A stretch of 64,000 nucleotides of DNA, taken from positions 62,001 to 126,000 of the forward strand of contig JAIQFV010000013.1 of the NCBI GenBank assembly GCA_020073085.1. Direction: 5' to 3'. Positions 54,188 through 62,067 of this stretch are shown piece after piece. The DNA is from Terriglobia bacterium (GTDB lineage Bacteria > Acidobacteriota > Terriglobia > JAIQFV01). The first letter of the stretch is position 1; every line of letters begins with the position of its first letter. Both the position numbers and the translations under genes were made by a program. The notes beneath the pieces are model-generated. The model searched no databases, was not told the DNA's origin, and saw only the letters and a program-made list of their open reading frames with translations.

Positions 54188-54502
54188 ATGCCTATTCCTA
54201 TCCGCGGTCTTAAGACAATTCGCACCTTCGCCGGGAAAACGAGCCGGACTTTTGTCCCCCATAAAGCCCATTTGCAGATCGCCTGCCTGGAGATCGAAAA
54301 GACGCGATGCGCCACGGAAAGAACAAACGAGTTGCGGCGATTGGCAGAGTTGGACTCCCGATTGCGGGAAATCGAAGCTGAACAGGCGGCCCTGATGCAA
54401 GCCTTGAGTGACCGAAGCAAGATGAAGCGCGGTGACGGACTGCCCGCAGGCTTCAGGACGCCACATCATCGGAGCGCGGTTCCTTTTAAGATCAAATATT
54501 GA
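54188..54502 (+). CDS. Small helical protein of the gas vesicle cluster
   Basis: This 104-residue protein has a basic N-terminus (RGLKTIRTFAGKTSRTFVPH) and a charged helical middle (ERTNELRRLAELDSRLREIE). I do not recognise it. AGGAG overlaps the gvpN stop, two bases before the ATG, so coupling to gvpN is likely. A GC-rich inverted repeat (CCCCCG...CGGGGG, ~54507-54533) follows its stop. Its role is unknown. Confidence 0.6.
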   Translation: MPIPIRGLKTIRTFAGKTSRTFVPHKAHLQIACLEIEKTRCATERTNELRRLAELDSRLREIEAEQAALMQALSDRSKMKRGDGLPAGFRTPHHRSAVPFKIKY

Positions 54503-54611
54503 ACCCCCCGTGTGCCACTTACCGGCGGGGGCTGGTCTCCAGGATGGGGACCAATTCGCATGAGCGGTGAATCAAGGTACCGGTTGAATTTAGACGTCGG
54601 GAGGAGAAACG

Positions 54612-54815
54612 ATGAGAATCAACTGTCTGTCCTGCGGACATATGGTGGACCTGGAAGACGACTATGACGATTATGAAGGCGAAGTCAAATGCTTCGTATG
54701 CAGCACGACCCTCGAAGTCCGCACGGAAGAAGGCCGGATCAAGAACGTCCGCCTGGCGAAAAAGATCCCACTCGTTCCAGTCGAGCAGGTCATTGAAGTT
54801 CCCTTTGTCCCTTGA
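54612..54815 (+). CDS. Small zinc-ribbon protein of the gas vesicle cluster
   Basis: This 67-residue protein has a CX2C...CX2C zinc-ribbon pattern: CLSCGHMV at the N-terminus and KCFVCSTT about 22 residues on. An acidic stretch (DLEDDYDDYEGE) lies between them. The rest is beta-like (IPLVPVEQVIEVPFV). GGGAGGAG precedes the start. No DNA-binding basic patch is evident. It may be an assembly or regulatory factor; the function is unknown. Confidence 0.7.
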   Translation: MRINCLSCGHMVDLEDDYDDYEGEVKCFVCSTTLEVRTEEGRIKNVRLAKKIPLVPVEQVIEVPFVP

Positions 54816-54827
54816 TGGAGGGCTGCT

Positions 54828-55202
54828 GTGTTCTTGCCACCTTTTTCTTCGCTGCATGTGCTAAACGAGGAGGGGAGCGGACGGATCGCACCTCTGGAGG
54901 CCAAATTCATGACGGATCAGTTTCGAGAGAGTGGAGCGGCGCCGTGGAACGGACAAACCCTGGAGGAGGTCTCGGGCCGCCCCGACCTTCAGGTTTCCGG
55001 GTTCATGGAACCCGGTCATTCCGGACCCTCCCAAGTGTTGCTGACGCGAATCCTTGAACTCCACAGCAGCGGGCTCAGCGCCGAGGAAATCGCCGGGGGG
55101 ATCCTGACCACCGAACCCGAAAACGTCCTGTTTCGCTCCAAGATTCTGATCGAGATCATTCTCCAATACGCCAACCGGCAGGCACTTGAAAGGATACTAT
55201 GA
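54828..55202 (+). CDS. Small protein of the gas vesicle cluster, unknown
   Basis: The frame has two plausible starts. GTG 54828 follows GGAGG by six bases (124 residues). ATG 54909 follows GGAGG by eight (97 residues). The C-terminal half is helical (LLTRILELHSSGLSAEEIAG; SKILIEIILQYANRQALERI) and could be a small helix-turn-helix-like or adaptor fold. Its stop overlaps the start of gvpF/L copy 3 by ATGA. I do not recognise the family. Confidence 0.6.
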   Translation: MFLPPFSSLHVLNEEGSGRIAPLEAKFMTDQFRESGAAPWNGQTLEEVSGRPDLQVSGFMEPGHSGPSQVLLTRILELHSSGLSAEEIAGGILTTEPENVLFRSKILIEIILQYANRQALERIL

Positions 55203-56002
55203 GCACCAGCCACACCACTTTGGCCAGGGCCGGAGAGAAGCATGCCATCCATCTGCCCACAGCGGCTGCGAGGACGTATCTGTACGCGGTGGTCGGAAAC
55301 ACCGGCGAGGAAAAATACGGGGAATTTGGGATCGATGGAAGCGACGTCTATTCCATCCCTTCGGGAAAGGTGGCGGCGGTGGTCAGCAACCTGGCAGTCG
55401 AGCGGGTTCGACCGGAACGTGCCCGCCTGGCAGCTCATCAGGAGGTTCTGAAACGGCTTTTGGTCCACACCACCCCCCTCCCCATGTCCTTTGGAGTCCT
55501 GGCGGACAGCCCTCAGGCGATTCGCAAGATGCTTTCCCGCAATCAGCAGATGCTGCTCGAACAACTCCGTCGGGTCGAAGGAAAGGTCGAAATGGGCTTG
55601 CGCATCAGCTGGGACGTCCCCAACATCTTTGAGTACTTCGTGATTACCCACGAGGAACTCCGGCAGGCGAGAGACCAACTATTGGGAGGTCCTCGAGAGC
55701 CGACCCAAGAAGACAAGATCGAAGTCGGGAGGCTGTTCGACCGGTTGCTCAATGATGATCGGCAATCTCATCTGGAGCTGGTGGATGAGATCCTCTCGCG
55801 GCGGGACACCGAAGTGATGCAGTTGAACTGCCGGAGCGAACGCGAGGTGTTAAACGTTGCCTGCCTGGTCAAACGGGAGTCCACGCCACAGTTCGAAGCC
55901 GACGTCTTTGAGGTGGCGAAACACTTTGATAACAATTTCGCACTGAACTACAACGGCCCGTGGGCGCCTCACAACTTCGTAGAGGCCTCGGTTCAGTTTT
56001 AG
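55199..56002 (+). CDS. gvpF/L: Gas vesicle protein GvpF/GvpL, copy 3
   Basis: This 267-residue protein is of the GvpF/L family, with TYLYAVVGNTG near the N-terminus, LLVHTTPLPMSFGVLADSPQ, RRVEGKVEMGLRISWD and the end NYNGPWAPHNFVE. Here the usual LSGPWPPY is replaced by YNGPWAPH. It is coupled to the upstream gene by a four-base overlap. Three diverged members in one cluster suggest separate roles. Confidence 0.92.
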   Translation: MSTSHTTLARAGEKHAIHLPTAAARTYLYAVVGNTGEEKYGEFGIDGSDVYSIPSGKVAAVVSNLAVERVRPERARLAAHQEVLKRLLVHTTPLPMSFGVLADSPQAIRKMLSRNQQMLLEQLRRVEGKVEMGLRISWDVPNIFEYFVITHEELRQARDQLLGGPREPTQEDKIEVGRLFDRLLNDDRQSHLELVDEILSRRDTEVMQLNCRSEREVLNVACLVKRESTPQFEADVFEVAKHFDNNFALNYNGPWAPHNFVEASVQF

Positions 56003-56025
56003 AATGGGCGAGCACTGAGAAGTTC

Positions 56026-56304
56026 ATGCTAGTCGTCGATGACATCGTTTTGTTTCCAGTCCATGGGATCCTCTGGGTCCTCAAGGAAATTCACAACGCC
56101 GCCATGGAAGAGATTGCCAGCGAAGCGCAATTTGCCGCGACGGAATTGAGCGAACTCTATATGGCCCTGGAGGCGGGCGGGATTACCGAGGAGGAATTCT
56201 CAGCACGGGAGAAAGTCCTTCTCGATCGACTGGAAGCAGCACAGAGTTCTGGAAGGGGCGGTGAAGAGGAGAGCGGCGATGAAGATCCAAGCCCAGTGGC
56301 CTGA
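56026..56304 (+). CDS. gvpG: Gas vesicle protein GvpG
   Basis: This is a 92-residue GvpG: LVVDDIVLFPVHGILWVLKE, then IHNAAMEEIASEA, LYMALEAGGITEEEFSARE and a Glu/Gly-rich tail. GvpG is a small accessory factor found with gvpF/L. The ATG at 56026 gives the standard family start; the frame is open upstream to 55960. Its end overlaps the next frame at 56279. Confidence 0.9.
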   Translation: MLVVDDIVLFPVHGILWVLKEIHNAAMEEIASEAQFAATELSELYMALEAGGITEEEFSAREKVLLDRLEAAQSSGRGGEEESGDEDPSPVA

Positions 56305-56674
56305 AAAACAACCTCAAGAAGAGGGTCGGGTGAGGGCCGCAGCAGAGGTAATAAAGGGATTGGAGCTCCAACCTTCCGGGAGCCCCGAGAAATGCAACGC
56401 CTTGTCAATGGGGGTTATGTGGAAGCCGGCCAGGGAAGAACCCGTCCGTAAGAACGCCACGCGACCAATCTTCAGAGGTCAGTGGGACTCCGGTAGGGCG
56501 GTGTGGGCTTGCGCCACAGCCTCTCATGGACAACGAATGCATCCGAAAAATAGACTCTCCTCTTTTCCGCCAGACCTGGTTTGTCCTGGTCCCCGACGCT
56601 TGACGCTTCGCTCGCTCCACGGTCAAGTCGTCGTGGGACATAACCGCAATGAATTGAGGGCCAATGCCTCGTAA
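56279..56674 (+). CDS. Doubtful ORF between gvpG and the gvpS/M-type gene
   Basis: The frame codes 131 residues, starting MKIQAQWPEKQPQEEGRVRA. The first ~40 residues look protein-like and helical. The remainder is Arg/Pro/Ser-rich with irregular composition (RHPKN-, CPGPRRLTLR-like stretches) and may be translated intergenic DNA. It overlaps both neighbours. It may be a small gvp gene that has decayed or been lengthened by an insertion near 56.42-56.65 kb. Confidence 0.3.
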   Translation: MKIQAQWPEKQPQEEGRVRAAAEVIKGLELQPSGSPEKCNALSMGVMWKPAREEPVRKNATRPIFRGQWDSGRAVWACATASHGQRMHPKNRLSSFPPDLVCPGPRRLTLRSLHGQVVVGHNRNELRANAS

Positions 56675-56951
56675 AAGCAGCAGCGGAAAACGACCCACGG
56701 GGATTTCTGACCTGGCGCTGAAAGACACCCAGAAAATCTCTCTGTGCGAGGTACTGGACCGGGTCCTGAACAAAGGTATTGTGTTGACGGGCGAAGCGAC
56801 CATCTCTGTCGCTGATATCGATCTCATTTATCTTGGACTGCAAATGGTCCTGACCTCCATTGAGGCGAGACAGCAAGGGTCGCACTCGCTGCCCCTGGCC
56901 CTTCCCACCTCAGCATGTCTCGGAGAGGAGAATCCGAATGCGGTTGCCTGA
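56664..56951 (+). CDS. GvpA-family accessory protein (GvpS/GvpM type)
   Basis: This 95-residue GvpA-family protein has a core ISLCEVLDRVLNKGIVLTGE followed by ATISVADIDLIYLGLQMVLT. The IADxDLIYL pattern is closer to GvpS/GvpM than to GvpA. It has basic N-terminal and Pro/Ser C-terminal extensions. Such proteins are thought to form or start the conical vesicle tips. It overlaps gvpK by 14 bp. Confidence 0.85.
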   Translation: MPRKSSSGKRPTGISDLALKDTQKISLCEVLDRVLNKGIVLTGEATISVADIDLIYLGLQMVLTSIEARQQGSHSLPLALPTSACLGEENPNAVA

Positions 56952-57315
56952 ATTCGGCCACGTGGAATCTGAATCCGTCGGCGATTTTGCCCGGGTGATG
57001 AAGATGGAGAATCTGCTGGGACCCCAACACTCCAATGTGGCCCTGGGCAAAGGTTCCCGGTGGAACCTGGATGCGAACAGTACCAAGAACGGGCTGGGAC
57101 AGCTGGTCCTGACTCTGGTGAAACTCCTGCATGAACTACTGGAACGCCAAGCCGTCCGTCGCGTGGAAAGCGGTTCCCTGAGCGACCAGCAGGTGGAAAG
57201 GCTCGGCCTGACGCTGATTAAACAGGCCCAGGAAATTGAACGGCTCCGGTGCGAATTTGGTCTCGAAGAAGAGGATCTCAATCTGGATCTTGGTCCGCTC
57301 GGAAGACTTCTTTAA
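56938..57315 (+). CDS. gvpK: Gas vesicle protein GvpK
   Basis: This is a 125-residue GvpK with the hallmark RWNLDANSTKNGLGQLVLTL, then VKLLHELLERQAVRRVESGS, LSDQQVERLGLTLIKQAQEI and the end EEDLNLDLGPLGRLL. GvpK is required for vesicle formation in several systems. ATG 56938 follows GGAGA and overlaps the previous gene. gvpJ follows after 11 bp. Confidence 0.95.
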   Translation: MRLPEFGHVESESVGDFARVMKMENLLGPQHSNVALGKGSRWNLDANSTKNGLGQLVLTLVKLLHELLERQAVRRVESGSLSDQQVERLGLTLIKQAQEIERLRCEFGLEEEDLNLDLGPLGRLL

Positions 57316-57326
57316 GAGGAGATAGC

Positions 57327-57683
57327 ATGCTTCAGCAGCAAGGTATGTCGCATTCGGTCCAAAGCTCCACTTTGTCGGATGTGCTGGAACGCGTTCTGGA
57401 CAAGGGGATCGTCATTGCCGGCGACATCAGAGTGAAACTGGTGGACATCGAACTCCTTTCGATCCAGATCCGGCTGGTCATTTGTTCGGTCGACAAGGCC
57501 AAGGAGATGGGGATGGACTGGTGGGTGAACAACCCGATCTTTCGCCGCGAGATGGATCAGAACGCGATTACATCTTCTCTGGCGAGCATTGAAGAACGGA
57601 TGGGGAAGCTGGAAGCTTCGTTCAGCCGATCTCCGGTCCAGGTCCCGCAAAGTTCCTCGGTCATTCCCTCCCCGGTGCTGTAA
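57327..57683 (+). CDS. gvpJ: Gas vesicle protein GvpJ
   Basis: This 118-residue GvpA-family protein of the GvpJ type has SSTLSDVLERVLDKGIVIAG, DIRVKLVDIELLSIQIRLVI and the GvpJ-specific CSVDKAKEMGMDWW. A coiled C-terminal tail follows (SSLASIEERMGKLEAS). GvpJ is a minor shell or tip protein. AAGAGGAG precedes the ATG. It is the last recognisable gvp gene. Confidence 0.9.
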   Translation: MLQQQGMSHSVQSSTLSDVLERVLDKGIVIAGDIRVKLVDIELLSIQIRLVICSVDKAKEMGMDWWVNNPIFRREMDQNAITSSLASIEERMGKLEASFSRSPVQVPQSSSVIPSPVL

Positions 57684-58002
57684 TCGGCGGATCGAAGGAA
57701 TCGAGGCCCTGGCCGATGAGACCCATTTCCCTTTTTCCTCCCCTGGGTGGCCCCATTATTTCCCCCCGAGAGAAAAAGCCCTATTCAAAGCCTGTGCACG
57801 GGAGTAGAGCGTTCGAATGACGGTCGACTCGGGGGATATCCTTCCCCGTCAGGCGACCACTGAGAAGAGAAAACTGAAGGGTCCGGAACGGAACGAGTCC
57901 GGTTGTTGATTTCAATCTGGAGTTCAATGCCACTCTTCTTGGTCGCCCGGCGTCGGCGCGCTCATGAGAGTGGCCCGATGAGGGAGAAGAGGGAGCGCGA
58001 GC
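57684..58002. other. 319-bp gap without a gene
   Basis: I see no gene, no clear terminator and no clear promoter between gvpJ and the hybrid kinase. The kinase has GAGGGAG nine bases upstream of its ATG. Confidence 0.4.
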
Positions 58003-60723
58003 ATGTCGGGGGCGCAAGAACGGCCGCAACTCTACGGCAGGGGTCACAACGAGGCGCTGGAGTACAAAGACTTTGCCAGCTACTTGGAATCCATCAGCGG
58101 GTACCTCAACGACCCTGTCCTGTTGGCATCGGTGGCCGGGAAAATCGTGAACGTGAATGACCGTGCGGTCGCCGCCTACGGATACGCCCGCGACGAACTG
58201 CTCCAGTTGGACCTGCGTGACTTGTGGTCCCCCGAAAAGAAAGACGAGATCGAGACCAGGTTTCGGGAGGCGGAACAGAGGGACGGGTTGTTGTTTGAGA
58301 CCGTGCATCGCCGGAAAAACGGGACCACTTTTCCGGTTGAATTGAGTGCCCGGATCAATCGGGCAGGAGGAACCGGACTCATTCATGCTGTTGTCCGTGA
58401 CATCACACAACATAAACAAGCCGAACAAGTGCTGAAGGACAGCGAGCGAAAGTTTCGTGAGCTGACGGAGTTGTTGCCGCAATCAGTGTTTGAGATCGAC
58501 GAAAAAGGGACTTTGACGTTCGCCAATCGCTATGCGCTCTCTTCGATGGGCTACTCCCAGGAGGATTTTGAAAGAGGGATCAATGCTCTGGAAACGATTG
58601 ATCCCAAGGATCGAGAAAAAGCTGAAGACAATATCCGCAGGCTGTTGGCCGGGGAGGAACGGAGGGAAGGGGAGTACGTCATCCACCGAAAGAACGGCAC
58701 CCCCTTTTCAGCAATTATCTGTTCCGGCCCAATCGTTCGCGCCAACAAGCGCGTCGGGGTGCGCGGGATCATCCTGGATATTACTGAGCGAAAGCGCGCC
58801 GGTGAGTCGTTACGAAAATCGGAATTCTGGCTGGAGGAATCCCAGCGGGCGGCTCAAATCGGCAGCTATCTAATTAATCTCGACAACAAGAAGTTTGAGA
58901 CCACGCCGGTGATGGATGAAATCTTCGGGATCGAGGCGTCGCACCCCAGAACCGTCAAGAGCTGGCTGAGCCTCCTACACCCCGAGGATCGCGAGGAGGT
59001 GAAAGTCTATCTTCGCGAAAAGGTTTTGGCTGAAAAAGTCCCTTTCGACCGGGAATATCGAATCATCCGGCCATCAGATCGGCAGGAACGCTGGCTTCAC
59101 GGCCGCGGAGAGCTTGTCTTCGACGAAAAGGGAACCCCCCTGAAGATGGTGGGGACCATCCAAGACGTCACCGAACGGAAGCACGCGGAAGAGGCGCTTC
59201 GGCGCTCCGAAGCGAGCTATCGGTCCCTGATTGAGGGGGCCACCTACGGGATTGCCATCTGGTCAGTGGAGGGGAAGTTTCTGGAGGTCAATCCCGCCCT
59301 CGTTGCCATGCTGGGCTATGATTCCAAAGTAGAACTTCTCGGGGTCGATATGGTCACCCACATTTATCGGCGTCCAAGCGATCGGGCGGAATTGATGGCT
59401 CCGTTTACCCAGAAGAGCCGGTTCGATCGATCGGCCGAGGAATGGAAGCGCAAGGACGGTTCACCGATCACCGTACACATCAGCGGCCGGCCCATTTCCG
59501 ATGAGAACGGCAAGGTGACGCATTTTGAAGCGATCATCGAGGATATCACCCGCAGCCACCTTCTGGAGGAACAGCTCCGTCAAGCCCAAAAAATGCAGGC
59601 GATGGGCCGTCTGGCGGGTGGCGTGGCCCATGACTTTAACAACCTGCTCGGGGTCATCATCGGGTATAGCGAGATGATGTTGCAGGAACTCAATCCGGCG
59701 GATCCCATCTATCAGAAGATTGAAGAAATAAGCAAGGCCGGCGACCGAGCCGCCGCATTGACCCGGCAGCTTTTGGCCTTCAGCAGGAAACAAACATTGC
59801 AGCTCTCATCGATCAATCTTAATGAGGTCGTCGAGGAAATGAAAGAGATGCTGCGACGCATGATTGTCGAGGACATTGCCTTGGAAACTCTCCTTGATCC
59901 TGATCTCAAGCTGGCCAAGGCGGACCCCGGCCAGATTGAACAGGTCATCATGAATCTGGTGGTCAATGCCCGGGACGCTATGCCCCGCGGTGGAAAATTG
60001 ATCGTAGAGACCTCCAACGTCGAACTGGACGAGCACTTTGCCGATGTCCATCCGGAAATGCAACCCGGCTTATACGTGATGTTGGCCGTCAGTGATACAG
60101 GAACGGGGATGGACCGGGAGACTCAATCCCACCTCTTCGAGCCTTTCTTTACGACCAAGGAAGAGGGTAAAGGGACGGGGCTGGGATTGGCGACGGTCTA
60201 TGGCATCGTGAAACAGTGCAATGGCTCCATCGGGGTTTACAGCGAACTGGGCGAAGGGACGACCTTCAGAATTTACCTGCCATGCTCGGAAGAGGATGTG
60301 GGCGGGGGAACCAAGGGCACGAAGTCTGTGGATGAGCTGCTCCGGGGCAACGAAACCATCCTGCTGGTCGAGGATGATGACCACCTCCGGCGGCTGACTC
60401 GAGAGATTTTGAAGAGTTGCGGATATATCGTCCTCGAATCCGCCAATCCGCAGGACGCGATTTCGTTCGCAGCAAACCACAAAGGACCGATTTCCGTGAT
60501 GGTCACCGATGTGGTGATGCCGGGAATGAGTGGGAGGGAACTCGCCGAACAATTGACCCTCACACGCCCCGCCGCCAGGGTGCTTTACATCTCCGGGTAT
60601 ACTGAGGAGGCGATTACACAGCGGGGGGTGCTTCCGTCCGGCGTGGATTTCCTGCAAAAACCGTTCACCAAACAAACCTTGGTCCGCAAGGTGCGTGACT
60701 TGATCGAGAGAGTCGAAACCTGA
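58003..60723 (+). CDS. Four-PAS hybrid histidine kinase with receiver domain
   Basis: This 906-residue cytoplasmic kinase has no membrane segment. About four PAS domains occupy residues ~20-520 (blocks AYGYARDELLQLDLRDLWSP, SMGYSQEDFERG, REYRIIRPSDRQERWLHG, AMLGYDSKVELLG). The dimerisation helix carries the phospho-acceptor His543 in GGVAHDFNNLL. The ATPase domain has ARDAMPRGG, DTGTGMD and GKGTGLGLATVYG. A C-terminal receiver domain has Asp836 in VTDVVMPGMSG. The HDFNNLL type usually pairs with a fused or separate receiver. Its place 319 bp after the gas vesicle genes makes it a candidate sensor for the NtrC-type regulator. The signal sensed is unknown. Confidence 0.9.
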   Translation: MSGAQERPQLYGRGHNEALEYKDFASYLESISGYLNDPVLLASVAGKIVNVNDRAVAAYGYARDELLQLDLRDLWSPEKKDEIETRFREAEQRDGLLFETVHRRKNGTTFPVELSARINRAGGTGLIHAVVRDITQHKQAEQVLKDSERKFRELTELLPQSVFEIDEKGTLTFANRYALSSMGYSQEDFERGINALETIDPKDREKAEDNIRRLLAGEERREGEYVIHRKNGTPFSAIICSGPIVRANKRVGVRGIILDITERKRAGESLRKSEFWLEESQRAAQIGSYLINLDNKKFETTPVMDEIFGIEASHPRTVKSWLSLLHPEDREEVKVYLREKVLAEKVPFDREYRIIRPSDRQERWLHGRGELVFDEKGTPLKMVGTIQDVTERKHAEEALRRSEASYRSLIEGATYGIAIWSVEGKFLEVNPALVAMLGYDSKVELLGVDMVTHIYRRPSDRAELMAPFTQKSRFDRSAEEWKRKDGSPITVHISGRPISDENGKVTHFEAIIEDITRSHLLEEQLRQAQKMQAMGRLAGGVAHDFNNLLGVIIGYSEMMLQELNPADPIYQKIEEISKAGDRAAALTRQLLAFSRKQTLQLSSINLNEVVEEMKEMLRRMIVEDIALETLLDPDLKLAKADPGQIEQVIMNLVVNARDAMPRGGKLIVETSNVELDEHFADVHPEMQPGLYVMLAVSDTGTGMDRETQSHLFEPFFTTKEEGKGTGLGLATVYGIVKQCNGSIGVYSELGEGTTFRIYLPCSEEDVGGGTKGTKSVDELLRGNETILLVEDDDHLRRLTREILKSCGYIVLESANPQDAISFAANHKGPISVMVTDVVMPGMSGRELAEQLTLTRPAARVLYISGYTEEAITQRGVLPSGVDFLQKPFTKQTLVRKVRDLIERVET

Positions 60724-60990
60724 GGCCATTTCTCATCAAGATTCCCCTTTGCCAGCACCAACAGGATCGGTCTTGGGCGCCAGCGTGAGTGGACGGCAGG
60801 GTCGCGGCTTCCCTGGCCATAGAACCGCCCTTGACGATTCCGGGAGTGGCGCTCGAAGGTTTTCCTCCGGGAAGACATTCACGGCGCCCCGATGGATCGG
60901 GGTGTCCACAACCCGCAGTCCGAATTTCGGGGTGCCCGCGAGGATCATATCCTCTCTGAACCTCAACATCCCTGTTATAATTCGCAAGGT

Positions 60991-61968
60991 ATGGAGGATT
61001 GGATACAGAAGTTCCTGACTTCTCTGCGGTTTGAACGCAACGCCTCGCCGCACACGGTGCGCAACTATGCCAGTGACCTCGCGCAGTTTCGCGACTTCTT
61101 GCTGCGGCAGGAAGGATCCGCAAAATCAACAGCGATGTCCGGCCCGGACGCCGGTGTGGAACAATCCGCCGGTCCGGATGTGAAGTCCATCGACAATCTT
61201 CGCATCCGGGAATTCCTCGGGTCCCTTTACCAGCGCGAAAACCAGAAGAGTTCTATCGCCCGTAAAACGGCTGCGATCCGGTCCTTCTTCCGTTTTCTTG
61301 AGCGGGAGGGCGCCATTGAGAAGAACCCGGCCCTGATGGTGGCCGGCCCGAAGATCCCGCGCAAACTGCCCCAGGTGATGACGGCTGAAACGGTGGGGAA
61401 TTTTCTGAATGCCCTCGATACACAAAGCGCGGAGGCGGGCCCGGACCCCCACTTTCTCCTTAAGCGCGATGTGGCCATGTTCGAGCTGTTGTATGCCGCG
61501 GGGCTGCGCGTCAGTGAATTAGTGGGACTCAATTTTGAGGACATTAATTTTGACGAGCGGATGTTGCGGGTACGGGGAAAAGGCAAAAAGGAGAGAATGG
61601 TTCCCTTTGGAACAAAGGCGGAGCAGGCCATGACGACCTACCTGGAACGGCGCGACCAGAAATTTGGTTCCCACCAGGTGGGAGGGAATCGCGCCCCGGT
61701 CTTTGTGAATTTTCGCGGGGGGCGTCTCACGGCCCGCTCGGTGGCCCGTCTCCTCGATGGCTACATCCGCCAATTTGATCGAAACCTGAAACTTTCGCCG
61801 CATGGTCTCCGCCACGCTTTTGCCTCGCACCTGCTATACGAGGGCGCGGACCTGCGGGCCATCCAGGAAATGCTGGGACACGAGTCCCTCTCGACAACGC
61901 AGAAATATACGCACACGTCCATCAAGCAGCTTCTCGAGGTCTACGACAAGACCCACCCCAAGGCTTAG
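60991..61968 (+). CDS. Tyrosine recombinase XerC/XerD
   Basis: This 325-residue tyrosine recombinase has an N-terminal SAM-like core-binding domain (residues 1-~115, with a ~25-residue insertion after FLLRQEG). The catalytic set is complete: Arg173 in GLRVSEL, His271 and Arg274 in HGLRHAFASHLL, His297 in LGHESLSTTQKY and the nucleophile Tyr306. Xer recombinases resolve chromosome dimers at dif. The gene is not next to a mobile element, so a housekeeping role is likely. ATG 60991 is chosen over the open frame to 60892. Confidence 0.93.
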   Translation: MEDWIQKFLTSLRFERNASPHTVRNYASDLAQFRDFLLRQEGSAKSTAMSGPDAGVEQSAGPDVKSIDNLRIREFLGSLYQRENQKSSIARKTAAIRSFFRFLEREGAIEKNPALMVAGPKIPRKLPQVMTAETVGNFLNALDTQSAEAGPDPHFLLKRDVAMFELLYAAGLRVSELVGLNFEDINFDERMLRVRGKGKKERMVPFGTKAEQAMTTYLERRDQKFGSHQVGGNRAPVFVNFRGGRLTARSVARLLDGYIRQFDRNLKLSPHGLRHAFASHLLYEGADLRAIQEMLGHESLSTTQKYTHTSIKQLLEVYDKTHPKA

Positions 61969-62067
61969 CGCCATGACTAGCGCGATTTTCCACTCCTTCG
62001 ACACCCTTGCGAGAACCATCGTCACCTCAAAAGATATTCTTCCAATTCCAGCCCGGAACGGTTGCAA

